DNA of 53,332 bases from a bacterium (GCA_031082185.1 JAVHLI010000015.1:1-53332), one strand, 5' to 3'. Positions 25,096 through 33,283 are shown, counted from the stretch's first letter. Notes: generated by a model not told the origin, from the sequence alone. Numbers and translations: made by a program.

Positions 25096-25539
25096 GTGAG
25101 AGCGGTTGTTCAACGGGTGGCGCAGGCGGCCGTGCGCGTCGGCGAGGAGACGGTCGGCTCGATCGGCCCGGGGCTGATGGTTCTCCTGGCCGTGGCGGCG
25201 GACGACGCCTCCCCGCAGGCCGCGGCGCTGGCCGAGAAGGTGTCCCACCTGCGCATCTTTGACGACGCCGCCGGGAAGCTCAACCGGTCCGTGATGGACG
25301 AGGGTGGCTCGGTCCTGGTTGTTTCGCAGTTCACCCTCTACGGCGATGCCGGCCGGGGACGCCGCCCATCCTTCGTTCGGGCCGCGGCGCCGGCCCACGC
25401 CGAGGTGTTGTGCGAGGAGTTCGTCGCGCGGCTGCGCGCGCTGGGCATCTCTGTCGCCACGGGCCGGTTTCGGGCCAAGATGCTCGTGGAGATCCATAAC
25501 GACGGCCCGGTGACGCTCATCCTGGACGCAGATGGCTGA
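25096..25539 (+). CDS. dtd: D-aminoacyl-tRNA deacylase
   Basis: Removes D-amino acids (and glycine from tRNA-Ala) mischarged onto tRNAs. The first residues M-R-A-V-V-Q-R-V are the family signature. The catalytic S-Q-F-T-L-Y-G-D near 77-84 and the cross-subunit N-D-G-P-V-T-L motif near 135-141 (with the usual Gly-Pro) are intact. Length 147 aa is typical. The GTG start at 25096 lies 24 bp after the aminotransferase, and the dtd end overlaps the next gene by 8 nt. Position between rel and hisS agrees with Firmicutes gene order. Confidence 0.95.
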   Translation: MRAVVQRVAQAAVRVGEETVGSIGPGLMVLLAVAADDASPQAAALAEKVSHLRIFDDAAGKLNRSVMDEGGSVLVVSQFTLYGDAGRGRRPSFVRAAAPAHAEVLCEEFVARLRALGISVATGRFRAKMLVEIHNDGPVTLILDADG

Positions 25540-26170
25540 CGCGCCCCGCCTGATGCTGGTCCGCCACGGACACCACGATTGGCTGGTGCCGCCCATCAGC
25601 CGCTTTGCCGGGCGGCTCCCTGGGGTGCACCTGAACGCATCCGGTCGCGTTGAGGTCGAGGCCCTCGCGTGCTACCTGGAGGGATCCCTGCCGGACCGGA
25701 TCGTGTCCAGCCCACTGGACCGCACGATGGAGACCGCGGCCATCATCGGCGAACGCGTGGGCCGACCCGTCTCCACGGACGATCGCCTCCTCGAAGCCGG
25801 GCTCGGGCCGTGGGAGGGCCTGCCGGTCGCCGAGGTGATCGCCTGCCATCCCACCGAGTGGCAGACCTGGCGGACCGTGCCGTCGCAGATGGCAGTTCCG
25901 GGCATCGAGCCGGTGGACGCGATCGCGGATCGCATGGCCGAGTGCGCTCGCGAGTGGGTGGAGCAGGGTGGTACGACCTTGCTCGTCTCCCACCAGGACC
26001 CGATCCTGGCGTTGGTATGCCGTCTGCTCGAACTGCCGCTGGATACAATGCGGCGGATGGATATCTCGCCCGCGTCGCTGACCGTGTTCGAGTTCGTGGA
26101 CGGGATTCCGGTGATGCTGGTGCAGAACGCGGTGGCGCCCGTGCGCCCCGTCAGGCCAGGAAGGCAGTGA
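25532..26170 (+). CDS. Histidine phosphatase (phosphoglycerate mutase-like)
   Basis: The N-terminal L-V-R-H-G-H-H-D-W (about 8-16) holds the nucleophilic His of the branch 1 histidine phosphatases. S-S-P-L-D-R-T-M-E-T-A (about 59-69) carries the second Arg, and L-L-V-S-H-Q-D-P (about 150-157) the second catalytic His. The usual Glu lies in L-E-A-G-L-G-P-W-E-G. Length 212 aa. Substrate unknown: small phosphoesters such as alpha-ribazole phosphate or sugar phosphates are possible. It overlaps dtd by 8 nt and its last 20 bases overlap the convergent nucleotidyltransferase gene. Confidence 0.86.
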   Translation: MADAPRLMLVRHGHHDWLVPPISRFAGRLPGVHLNASGRVEVEALACYLEGSLPDRIVSSPLDRTMETAAIIGERVGRPVSTDDRLLEAGLGPWEGLPVAEVIACHPTEWQTWRTVPSQMAVPGIEPVDAIADRMAECAREWVEQGGTTLLVSHQDPILALVCRLLELPLDTMRRMDISPASLTVFEFVDGIPVMLVQNAVAPVRPVRPGRQ

Positions 26171-26861
26171 GCAGTCGCTGCTCGAGCTCGCGGCTGACCT
26201 CGGAGAGGTCCTTCACCGTATCCACGGACCTCCAGTAGGCCTCGGACTTGTAGGCACCCAGGCGCCGCTGCTCGGCCAGCTCCGGGAACGTTGTCCGCTC
26301 GTGGTCTCCCACCTCGGGGAAGTGCGGTATCACCTCACGGGAAAGCACGTAGATCCCGGCGTTGATCCAGTAGGGGAGCGTGGGTTTCTCGTGGAACGCG
26401 GCCACCCGTCCGTCCGTGGTTACTTCCACCAGCCCGTATGTGCTGACATAGGGCGTGAGCACCACCGTGGCCAGGTTCCCGCCCTCGCGGTGATGGGCCA
26501 CCACCGGTTCGAGCCGTAGATTCGTTATGATGTCACCGTTCGTTGCCAACACAATCTGCTCGGGCGTGCGGAGCCTCCCGAAAGCGCTGCGGATGGCGCC
26601 GCCGCGCCCGAGAGGCAAACTCTCAACAGCATAGTCAATCCGCATACCCCACTTGGCGCCGTCCCCGAAGTAGTCCATGATTACCTCGTGCCGGTACCCA
26701 CACGCCACCACGACTTCGGAAACGCCCTGCGTCTGCAGCCAGTGCATCTGGTAGGCCAGGATCGGGACGCCCAGGACCTCGACCATGGGCTTGGGCCGAT
26801 CCTCCGTGTAGGGGCGTAGCCGCTCCCCTCGTCCGCCGGCCAGGATGATCGCCTGCACCAC
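26151..26861 (-). CDS. Sugar-phosphate nucleotidyltransferase
   Basis: Activates a sugar 1-phosphate with an NTP. The N-terminal I-I-L-A-G-G-R-G-E-R-L-R-P-Y-T (about 5-19) and the nearby R-P-K-P-M-V-E-V hold the NTP-binding loop and catalytic Lys. A-T-N-G-D-I-I-T (about 108-115) provides the metal-binding Asp. Length 236 aa: no C-terminal acetyltransferase domain, so it resembles mannose-1-phosphate guanylyltransferase/RfbA-like enzymes rather than GlmU. It begins with tandem GTG codons preceded by AAAGGAGG on the minus strand. It is the only gene of this pathway in the window, and is convergent with the phosphatase and divergent from the hisS leader. Confidence 0.86.
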   Translation of the reverse strand: MVQAIILAGGRGERLRPYTEDRPKPMVEVLGVPILAYQMHWLQTQGVSEVVVACGYRHEVIMDYFGDGAKWGMRIDYAVESLPLGRGGAIRSAFGRLRTPEQIVLATNGDIITNLRLEPVVAHHREGGNLATVVLTPYVSTYGLVEVTTDGRVAAFHEKPTLPYWINAGIYVLSREVIPHFPEVGDHERTTFPELAEQRRLGAYKSEAYWRSVDTVKDLSEVSRELEQRLLTAFLA

Positions 26862-26924
26862 TGGTGCCTCCTTTCCCTACGGCTGGAGTTCTCAATGGAT
26901 GAGTTCGCCCCAGCGTATGCGGCT

Positions 26925-26956
26925 TCCTGGACGCGCGGAATCCTGGACGCGCGGAA
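26925..26956. repeat. Two tandem copies of a 16-bp unit
   Basis: The unit TCCTGGACGCGCGGAA occurs at 26925-26940 and again, exactly, at 26941-26956, followed by a partial third TCCTG. It lies in the divergent intergenic region between the nucleotidyltransferase gene and the hisS T-box promoter. No coding role is apparent; it could be a protein-binding site or replication slippage product. Confidence 0.8.
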
Positions 26957-26976
26957 TCCTGCGGCTCCGGCACGGT

Positions 26977-27006
26977 TTGACAGCAAAGGCCGTCCAACAG
27001 TAGAAT
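26977..27006 (+). promoter_or_regulatory. Promoter of the T-box-hisS-aspS transcript
   Basis: TTGACA (26977-26982), 18-bp spacer, TAGAAT (27001-27006), one mismatch from consensus. Predicted start near 27013, about 30 nt before the first recognisable T-box stem I sequence. It gives a leader of about 310 nt ahead of hisS. Confidence 0.8.
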
Positions 27007-27040
27007 GGCCGCAAGTTTCGGTCAATACGGTACCGGCTGG

Positions 27041-27298
27041 GAAGGGAAGAGTAGGGCCCGGTCCTTTCAGAGAGGGGAGGCCCCGCTTCGGCGGGCTGTG
27101 AGCATCCCCAGGCGTCCCGGGTACCGAACGACACCCCTGAGCCGACGGGTCCAACCGCGCGCAGCGTGGCTACATCCGTCCGGGTCCGCCCGTCATAGCG
27201 AAGAGGGTCCGACCGGTATAGTCGCGCGGCCGGAAACCAGGGTGGCACCGCGGGAAGACATGACGCTCCCGTCCCTGAGGGACGGGAGCGTTGCTTTT
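27041..27298 (+). promoter_or_regulatory. T-box riboswitch controlling hisS-aspS (tRNA-Asp specifier predicted)
   Basis: The T-box core AGGGTGGCACCGCG is at 27239-27252, with the UGGN bulge at 27243-27246. Upstream are stem I elements: GAAGAGTAG near 27046, AGAGAGGGG near 27070 and GCTGTGAG near 27095. The specifier region reads GAAC-GAC-ACCCCTGAGCC, giving GAC (Asp) at 27130-27132; a CAC (His) codon overlaps at 27132-27134. UGGN has N = C, which pairs with discriminator G73 of tRNA-Asp and not with C73 of tRNA-His. A 12-bp terminator stem (27264-27275 with 27279-27290, TGA loop) and TTGCTTTT end the element. Uncharged tRNA should favour antitermination and raise hisS-aspS expression. Confidence 0.93.
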
Positions 27299-27324
27299 GG
27301 TAAGGAGAGAGGGGGAACGGCACG

Positions 27325-28623
27325 ATGCCCGCATTCCAGGCACCGCGCGGCATGCGCGACATCCTACCCGGCGAGGTGGAGCGCTGGCAGGCTCTGGAGG
27401 CAGAGGTCCACGAACTGGCGGCCCGCTACGGGTTCCGTGAGATTCGTACGCCGGTAGTCGAGCACACGGACGTGTTTCAGCGCACGGTGGGTGAGGCCAC
27501 CGATCTCGTCGAGAAGGAGATGTACACGTTCTCGGATCGCGGGGGCCGCTCGCTCAGCCTGCGCCCCGAGGGGACCGCACCGGTGATGCGCGCCTTCCTC
27601 GAGCACGGGCTCGCGCGCCAGCCGCAGCCGGTGAAGCTCTACTACATCGCGCCGATGTTTCGCTACGATCGGCCCCAGCGCGGCCGTTACAGGCAGCACA
27701 CGCAGTTCGGAGCCGAGATCATCGGCAGTCCCGATCCGTCGGCCGATGCCGAGGTGCTGGCGCTGCCGGTACGCCTGCTCCAGCAGGTGGGCCTGTCGGA
27801 GGTGGAGGTCCGCCTCAACAGCGTGGGCGACGCGGCCTGCCGCCCGCGGTACCTGGCCGCGCTGCGCGACTACTTCAGGCCCCGCGTCACCGACCTGTGC
27901 GAGGACTGCCGGCGACGGTACGAGGAGCACCCGCTGCGGATACTCGACTGCAAGCGTGAGGGTTGTCATCGAATCACGCGCGGCGCTCCGCCGGTCTTCG
28001 GATACCTCTGCGAAGCGTGCGCCGCTCACTTCGAGGGTGTTCGGGCACAGTTCGACCTGCTGGGGATCAAGTACTCGATCGATCCATTCATCGTCCGGGG
28101 ACTGGACTACTACACGCGCACGGCGGTGGAGGTTTACTCCGGCCGTCTGGGCGCTCAGAACGCCATGTTCGGGGGCGGACGCTACGACGGGCTTGCCGAG
28201 CAACTGGGAGGGCCGCCCACCCCCGGCGTGGGTTTCGGTTTTGGCCTGGACCGTTTGCTGCTGGTGGGCGAGCAGGAAGGGCTGGCCAGGCCCCTGGACC
28301 GAGGGATTGAGGTTATGGTTGTGACGATCGGTCCGGCCGCACGGTCGGAGGGCTTCCGTCTGGCCGACGAGCTGCGTCAGGCCGGCATCCGGACCGATGG
28401 CGATCTGCTGGCCCGCTCGGTGGCCGCCCAGATGAAGCACGCCGACCGTCTGGGCGCGCGGATCGCCGTCGTCCTGGGCGACGACGAGCTGGCCGCGGGC
28501 ACGATCACGCTGCGCGAGATGGCCACCGGGGAGCAGGCTACGATCGTGCGCGCAGGCATGGCACAGGCGCTTCGGGATCGGCTGCGAAGGCAGGAACCGG
28601 CCAACGACGGGCAGGGACGGTGA
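27325..28623 (+). CDS. hisS: Histidine-tRNA ligase
   Basis: Class II synthetase charging tRNA-His. The N-terminal A-P-R-G-M-R-D-I-L-P is the HisRS signature. Motif 2 is in M-F-R-Y-D-R-P-Q-R-G-R-Y-R-Q (about 112-125). The histidine-specific loops are V-R-G-L-D-Y-Y-T-R-T (about 257-266) and G-G-G-R-Y-D-G-L (about 283-290); motif 3 is G-V-G-F-G-F-G-L-D-R-L (about 302-312). A C-terminal anticodon-binding domain follows. Length 432 aa. ATG start with AAGGAGAGAGGGGG upstream. It lies behind the T-box and overlaps aspS by 4 nt. Confidence 0.97.
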   Translation: MPAFQAPRGMRDILPGEVERWQALEAEVHELAARYGFREIRTPVVEHTDVFQRTVGEATDLVEKEMYTFSDRGGRSLSLRPEGTAPVMRAFLEHGLARQPQPVKLYYIAPMFRYDRPQRGRYRQHTQFGAEIIGSPDPSADAEVLALPVRLLQQVGLSEVEVRLNSVGDAACRPRYLAALRDYFRPRVTDLCEDCRRRYEEHPLRILDCKREGCHRITRGAPPVFGYLCEACAAHFEGVRAQFDLLGIKYSIDPFIVRGLDYYTRTAVEVYSGRLGAQNAMFGGGRYDGLAEQLGGPPTPGVGFGFGLDRLLLVGEQEGLARPLDRGIEVMVVTIGPAARSEGFRLADELRQAGIRTDGDLLARSVAAQMKHADRLGARIAVVLGDDELAAGTITLREMATGEQATIVRAGMAQALRDRLRRQEPANDGQGR

Positions 28624-30401
28624 AGGCGATGAAGGGGATGCGTACGCACTCCTGCGGTGAGCTGCGCGGCGCCCACGCGGACCAGGAGGTCCGTATTGCG
28701 GGATGGGTGCAGCGCCGGCGGGATCTGGGCGGGGTAGTCTTCCTTGATCTGCGGGACCGCGAAGGGTTGACGCAGGTGGTCGTCAACCCCGGCGATGTGG
28801 ATCCCGCCATCGCAGCGGTCGCGGCCGAAGTGAGGGCGGAGTTTGTGGTAGCGGCGAGCGGTCGGGTGGCGCGGCGCCCGGATGGAACGGCAAACCCGCG
28901 ACTGGCCACCGGAGAGATCGAGGTCCGGGCTGGGACGCTGAGGATTCTGTCTTCCTCGGCAACGCCGCCGTTTGCGCCGGGCGATGAGGCCGCGGTGGAT
29001 GAGGCCCTGCGGCTGCGCTACCGGTATCTCGACCTACGCCGCCCGCGCATGTACCGTAACCTCTTGCTGCGGCACCGGAGCGCGATGGCGATCCGCGAGT
29101 CGCTCGACCGGTTGGGGTTCCTGGAGGTCGAGACGCCGATGCTGATCCGCAGCACGCCGGAAGGGGCTCGGGATTTCCTCGTGCCGAGCCGGGTGCAGCC
29201 GGGGAAGTTCTACGCGCTCCCGCAGTCCCCTCAACTGTTCAAGCAGTTGCTCATGGTGGGCGGCATAGACCGGTACTTCCAGATAGCCAGGTGTTTTCGC
29301 GACGAGGACCTGCGCGCTGACCGCCAGCCGGAGTTCACGCAGATAGACATCGAGATGAGCTTCGTGGATCAGGATGAGATTCTGGCGATAACCGAGGAGA
29401 TGCTCCACAACGTCTGGGCCAGGGTGCTGGGCGCCGATATCCAGCGCCCGTTCCCCCGGCTGTCGTATACCGATGCCATGCTGCGCTTCGGATCCGACAA
29501 GCCCGATCTGCGGGTGTCGTTGGAGATCGTGGACCTGACCGACCTGGCAGGCGAGGGCGGGGTGGCCAAGTTCCAGGAGGCGGCATCTTCCGGAGGAGTG
29601 CTGCGGGCTCTGCGGATCCCTGGGCACGCCGCGGCCAGCCGTCGCGACCTGGACGACCTGACCGCCGTGGCCCGGTCTGCCGGCGCCGAGGGCCTGGCTT
29701 CACTGGCATTGACATCCTCGGGTCCCAAGGGGCCGCTGGCCAAGCACCTGCCCAGGGGCGTGCTCGATGCCATCACCGCGCGCACTGAGGCGCGGGAGGG
29801 GGATCTCATACTGCTTGTCGCCGGGCCCGCGGCCGCATCCGCGGCCGCGTTGGGACGGCTGCGGCTGGAGGCGGCCGATCGGTGGGGTCTGCGCGAGAAC
29901 GGAACTGCCTTCCGGTTTGTCTGGGTGACGGAGTTCCCCCTGGTGGAGTTTGATCCTTCCCAGGGACGGTACGCCGCGGTTCACCATCCCTTCACCGCGC
30001 CGATGGAAGAGGATCGGCACCTGCTGGAGGAGTCTCCCGACCGGGTGCGCGCGAGGGCCCACGATCTCGTGCTGAACGGGGTGGAGTTGGGTGGAGGGAG
30101 CATACGCATCCATGAGCACCGGATGCAGGAGCAGGTGTTCCGGCTGCTTGGGATCTCCCTTGAGCAGGCGCAGGAGAGGTTTGGCTTCCTGTTGGACGCC
30201 CTTCGGTTTGGCGCGCCGCCCCACGGCGGGATAGCGCTGGGTCTCGACCGGCTCGTGATGCTTCTGGCCGGGGAGGCGACGATCCGCGAGGTGATCGCTT
30301 TTCCCAAGACGGCGAGCGCGACCGACCTGATGAGCGGTGCGCCGGCGTCTGTGGATCCCGATCTGCTGCGCGAGGTTCACATTGCGGTTGCCGAGGATTA
30401 G
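28620..30401 (+). CDS. aspS: Aspartate-tRNA ligase (bacterial type)
   Basis: Class IIb synthetase. The N-terminal OB fold (V-R-I-A-G-W-V-Q-R-R-R-D-L-G-G-V) binds the anticodon. F-L-V-P-S-R, Q-S-P-Q-L-F-K-Q-L-L-M (about 202-212), R-C-F-R-D-E-D-L-R-A-D-R-Q-P-E-F-T-Q (motif 2, about 223-240) and G-L-D-R-L-V-M-L (motif 3) are present. The large GAD insertion lies between them, so this is the bacterial form of 593 aa. It starts with GTG overlapping the hisS stop. A separate asnS exists at 43.8 kb, so this enzyme is not needed for tRNA-Asn misacylation, though discrimination cannot be judged by eye. Confidence 0.97.
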   Translation: MKAMKGMRTHSCGELRGAHADQEVRIAGWVQRRRDLGGVVFLDLRDREGLTQVVVNPGDVDPAIAAVAAEVRAEFVVAASGRVARRPDGTANPRLATGEIEVRAGTLRILSSSATPPFAPGDEAAVDEALRLRYRYLDLRRPRMYRNLLLRHRSAMAIRESLDRLGFLEVETPMLIRSTPEGARDFLVPSRVQPGKFYALPQSPQLFKQLLMVGGIDRYFQIARCFRDEDLRADRQPEFTQIDIEMSFVDQDEILAITEEMLHNVWARVLGADIQRPFPRLSYTDAMLRFGSDKPDLRVSLEIVDLTDLAGEGGVAKFQEAASSGGVLRALRIPGHAAASRRDLDDLTAVARSAGAEGLASLALTSSGPKGPLAKHLPRGVLDAITARTEAREGDLILLVAGPAAASAAALGRLRLEAADRWGLRENGTAFRFVWVTEFPLVEFDPSQGRYAAVHHPFTAPMEEDRHLLEESPDRVRARAHDLVLNGVELGGGSIRIHEHRMQEQVFRLLGISLEQAQERFGFLLDALRFGAPPHGGIALGLDRLVMLLAGEATIREVIAFPKTASATDLMSGAPASVDPDLLREVHIAVAED

Positions 30402-30402
30402 G

Positions 30403-30431
30403 TTGCGGACGGCGGTGTAGGTTGCTAGGAT
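30403..30431 (+). promoter_or_regulatory. Likely promoter of 6S RNA
   Basis: TTGCGG (30403-30408), 17-bp spacer, TAGGAT (30426-30431). Predicted start about 30438 agrees with the 5' edge of the 6S closing stem at 30446. It begins directly after the aspS stop codon. Confidence 0.6.
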
Positions 30432-30437
30432 TGAAGG

Positions 30438-30629
30438 TGCTCGGAAGGCTCCCTGCCGTGCACGAGGCGGGCCAGTAGTTCCGATCCAACACATTGGCCC
30501 GGGGAGCCCGTCTCCGGACGCCGAGGCAGACCCGCTGCCAGTCCGCGGGAAGCCGGAGCGGTCGGGAGGGCACCCACCTGCGAGAGCAGGGTTCGGGAAC
30601 TCCGTCCCGCACGGCACGGCGGGGGCCTG
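30438..30629 (+). ncRNA. ssrS: 6S RNA, regulator of RNA polymerase
   Basis: 6S RNA mimics an open promoter and traps sigma-70/A RNA polymerase holoenzyme in stationary phase. The ends pair: 30446-30449 with 30625-30628 and 30451-30461 (CCCTGCCGTGC) with 30614-30624. Next, GCGGG at 30467-30471 pairs with CCCGC at 30606-30610 across a small loop. A GCGGGCCAGT block (30467-30476) equals the conserved one in E. coli 6S. The 3' side of the central bubble has the expected small hairpin (CCTGC 30577-30581 with GCAGG 30586-30590, then GGTTC), and CTCCGG/CCGGAG plus GGCAG/CTGCC build the terminal arm, with GGGAAGCC near 30547. Size of about 190 nt and position after aspS and near rarA match B. subtilis. 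No coding frame is plausible. Confidence 0.85.
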
Positions 30630-31847
30630 CTAGTAGATGAACTCCTCGATGTCGTAGCGCGCCACGCGAGCCCCAGGTCCGAGTGTCGCCTTGGACCCAA
30701 AGACTAGTTCGTCCACCTGGTCCCACACCTCGTCCTCGGTGAGTGGCATCACTCCGGCCGCCATGGCCCTTTCGGCGTAGGGGCCGTTCTGCGGCGCCGC
30801 AAACGCGGACACGTACAGCAGGTCCCCGGCTCCCAACTCCATGGCCCGGACTACCGCCAGCGTGGCTTCCACATGCCGGTGCCAGAACGCGTCCCCGCCG
30901 ATGCCGGCCATGACGATAATACCCACGGCCAGCCCGGCGTCCCTGGCCGTGTGCGCAAGTTCAATCGCTTCCTCTGCCGACTGGGGTTTGTTGAGGAACT
31001 CCAGCAGCCCGTCGTCGCCGCTCTCCAGCCCCAGGTAGATCCGCCGCAGCCCGCGGGCACGGAGGGATGCCATCTCACGGTGGTCGCGGCGGTATCCGGT
31101 GAACACGTCTATGAACGCCGCCAGGTCGCCGGCTTGGCCGGGCAGCGCGCGCGCCAGTAGGTCCATGCGCGGCATGAGGTCGCCCTCCGACAGCAGCAGG
31201 GCATTTGCATCTCCCAGAAAAGCGCCCCGCCGCATGGTTAGTCCCGGGCCGAAGAACGCCCGGACCGCGTCCAGATGAGCCGCGAACTCGTCGAGCGGTT
31301 TGATCCGGAAGGGACGCGTCCGGTAGAACGAGCAGAAGGTGCAGCGGTTCCAGTGGCAGCCCTCGGTCACCTGGACGACGAGAGAGCGGTACCGGTCGGG
31401 CGGGAGAATTGGCACCGGGGCATAAACCGAGGCGTACCGCTGGGCATCCGCAACAGCGGCCGCGGCATCGAACCGGGCGGCGGCCTCTAGGAGTTCCGCG
31501 GCCCTGTCCTCATCCGGGTCTCCGGGCAGGGACCAGAGGATCTCGGCGGTGCCGCCGCGCAGGGCATCGAGAGCAGCGGATGCGGCCCCGGCGGCCGCAT
31601 TTGTGATCGCCGCACGCGGTTCATCTTCCAGGAAGCTCCGGTGCCGGTGGGGATGCCGTCCAGAGCGATCGGTGTGTTTACGCATCACGCGGCCGTCGAG
31701 CGCGCGCCGGTAGAGGCGGTATCCGGACCATGCGGAGCAGAACCGTCCGGCGTGATCAAAGGTGTAGATGGCCTCTTCGCCATCAAAGACGGTGATCACC
31801 AACGATTCCCGCTTGCAGGCTATGCGCGGTGGACGCGTGGTGCGCAT
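30630..31847 (-). CDS. Radical SAM protein with CX4CX2C cluster
   Basis: The iron-sulfur motif is T-E-G-C-H-W-N-R-C-T-F-C (C164, C169, C172). The first spacing is four residues rather than the usual three. Downstream are G-L-R-R-I-Y-L-G-L-E-S-G-D-D (about 264-277), the SAM-binding strand typical of HemN/Elp3-like enzymes, and K-P-Q-S-A-E-E-A. The N-terminal 150 residues form an extra domain of unknown role with acidic and Ala-rich stretches. Length 405 aa. The reaction cannot be named. It is antisense to its neighbours; its stop codon abuts the 3' end of the 6S RNA, and it starts 71 bp from rarA in a divergent arrangement. Confidence 0.8.
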   Translation of the reverse strand: MRTTRPPRIACKRESLVITVFDGEEAIYTFDHAGRFCSAWSGYRLYRRALDGRVMRKHTDRSGRHPHRHRSFLEDEPRAAITNAAAGAASAALDALRGGTAEILWSLPGDPDEDRAAELLEAAARFDAAAAVADAQRYASVYAPVPILPPDRYRSLVVQVTEGCHWNRCTFCSFYRTRPFRIKPLDEFAAHLDAVRAFFGPGLTMRRGAFLGDANALLLSEGDLMPRMDLLARALPGQAGDLAAFIDVFTGYRRDHREMASLRARGLRRIYLGLESGDDGLLEFLNKPQSAEEAIELAHTARDAGLAVGIIVMAGIGGDAFWHRHVEATLAVVRAMELGAGDLLYVSAFAAPQNGPYAERAMAAGVMPLTEDEVWDQVDELVFGSKATLGPGARVARYDIEEFIY

Positions 31848-31918
31848 ACGGGTCTGTTCGCACTCCGGCGCGCGGGTCCCTCCGGCTGCCCGGTCCGTGG
31901 TACGATAAGAGGTAGCCC

Positions 31919-33283
31919 ATGGCGCTGTTTGAGGATACTTCCGCAGAGTCCCGTGCAGTTCCGCTTGCCGCGCGCCTGCGGCCGCGGACGCTGGATGAGT
32001 TCGTAGGGCAGGAGCACCTCATCGGCCCGGGCCGCACCCTGCGGACGGCGATCGAGCAGGACCGGGTTCGCAGCCTGATCCTTTGGGGACCGCCCGGGTC
32101 CGGCAAGACCTCGCTCGCGTTGTTGATCGCGGCCAGAACGCGCGCCCACGTGGAGCAGGTCAACGCGGTCACCGCTGGAGTGGCCGATCTACGGAGGATC
32201 ATCGCCGCTGCCAGGGACCGCCTGCGGTTCCACCAGCAGCGGACGCTGCTGATCATTGACGAGATCCACCGCTTCAACAAGGCCCAGCAGGACGTGCTGC
32301 TGCCGCACGTGGAGAACGGCACGATCATCCTGATCGGCGCCACCACCCAGAACCCTTTCCACGACGTCAACCCTACCCTGATCTCACGGTCAACCGTTGC
32401 CCAACTGCAGCCACTGGACGATGCGTCCGTTCGGGCCATTGTCGAGAGGGCTCTCGCGCACCCGGATGGCTTTGCCGGGCTCGGGTTCGAGGTGGATCCC
32501 GAAGCGATGGAGTTCCTTGTGAGCGCCAGCAACGGCGACGCCCGCGTGGCCCTCAACGCGCTGGAATCCGCAGCTACCGCGGCGGAGGGCGAAGGCAGTC
32601 GCCGGATCACGCTCGCGCTGGTCACCGACGCCAGCCAGCGCCGGATCCTCCCCTACGATCGGGAGGGTGACGCCCACTACGATGCGATCTCGGCATTCAT
32701 CAAGAGCCTGCGCGGCTCCGACCCGGATGCCGCGGTCTACTGGCTGGCGCGGATGCTGGCGAGCGGGGAAGACCCCAGGTTCATCGCGCGGCGGATGGTG
32801 ATACACGCCGCGGAAGACGTCGGCCTGGCCGATCCGATGGCCCTGGTGGTCGCCACGGCGGCCGCGCATGCCGTCGAGTTCGTGGGGCTTCCAGAGGCGC
32901 GCATACCGATGGCGCTGGCCGCGATCTACATCGCCACGGCGCCCAAGAGCAACGCGGTGGTGACCGCAATCGGAGAGGCGATGCGCGACGTCGAGCAGGA
33001 GCGCGCCGACCCGGTGCCCTTGCACCTGCGCGACACCAGCCACCCCGGGGTCGTTGAGCGCCTTGGTTACGGCAAGGAGTACCGGTACCCGCACGACTTT
33101 CCGGAGGGGTTTGTCCTCCAGCAGTACATGCCGGCGGGACTCGAAGGCCGGCGGTACTACCGGCCCACGGACCACGGCGCGGAAGCCGCCGTGCGCAGGC
33201 GGCTGGAGGAGTGGTGGGGGCAGCGGACCTCGCCGGTCAAGGAACCGCCCGGCGAGGGAGCGAAGGATGGAGAGGAAGAGTGA
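31919..33283 (+). CDS. rarA: Replication-associated recombination protein A (RarA/MgsA)
   Basis: Clamp-loader-like AAA+ ATPase acting at stalled replication forks. N-terminal L-A-A-R-L-R-P-R-T-L-D-E-F-V-G-Q, Walker A G-P-P-G-S-G-K-T (about 58-65), Walker B L-L-I-I-D-E-I-H-R-F-N-K-A-Q-Q-D, and sensor 1 G-A-T-T-Q-N-P-F. The C-terminal tetramerisation region has Y-D-A-I-S-A-F-I-K-S-L-R-G-S-D-P-D-A-A-V and P-H-D-F-P-E-G-F-V. Length 454 aa. The ATG lies 71 bp from the divergent radical SAM gene. The aspS-6S-rarA neighbourhood is conserved in Firmicutes. Confidence 0.96.
   Translation: MALFEDTSAESRAVPLAARLRPRTLDEFVGQEHLIGPGRTLRTAIEQDRVRSLILWGPPGSGKTSLALLIAARTRAHVEQVNAVTAGVADLRRIIAAARDRLRFHQQRTLLIIDEIHRFNKAQQDVLLPHVENGTIILIGATTQNPFHDVNPTLISRSTVAQLQPLDDASVRAIVERALAHPDGFAGLGFEVDPEAMEFLVSASNGDARVALNALESAATAAEGEGSRRITLALVTDASQRRILPYDREGDAHYDAISAFIKSLRGSDPDAAVYWLARMLASGEDPRFIARRMVIHAAEDVGLADPMALVVATAAAHAVEFVGLPEARIPMALAAIYIATAPKSNAVVTAIGEAMRDVEQERADPVPLHLRDTSHPGVVERLGYGKEYRYPHDFPEGFVLQQYMPAGLEGRRYYRPTDHGAEAAVRRRLEEWWGQRTSPVKEPPGEGAKDGEEE

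Noticed and set aside
25532-26170. Assignment of the histidine phosphatase as a true phosphoglycerate mutase or CobC
   Set aside because: It has only the general superfamily motifs. No cobalamin genes are nearby and the N-terminus differs from glycolytic mutases.
31848-31918. Promoter for rarA with TACGAT at 31901
   Set aside because: A convincing -35 hexamer at 16-18 bp upstream could not be found.
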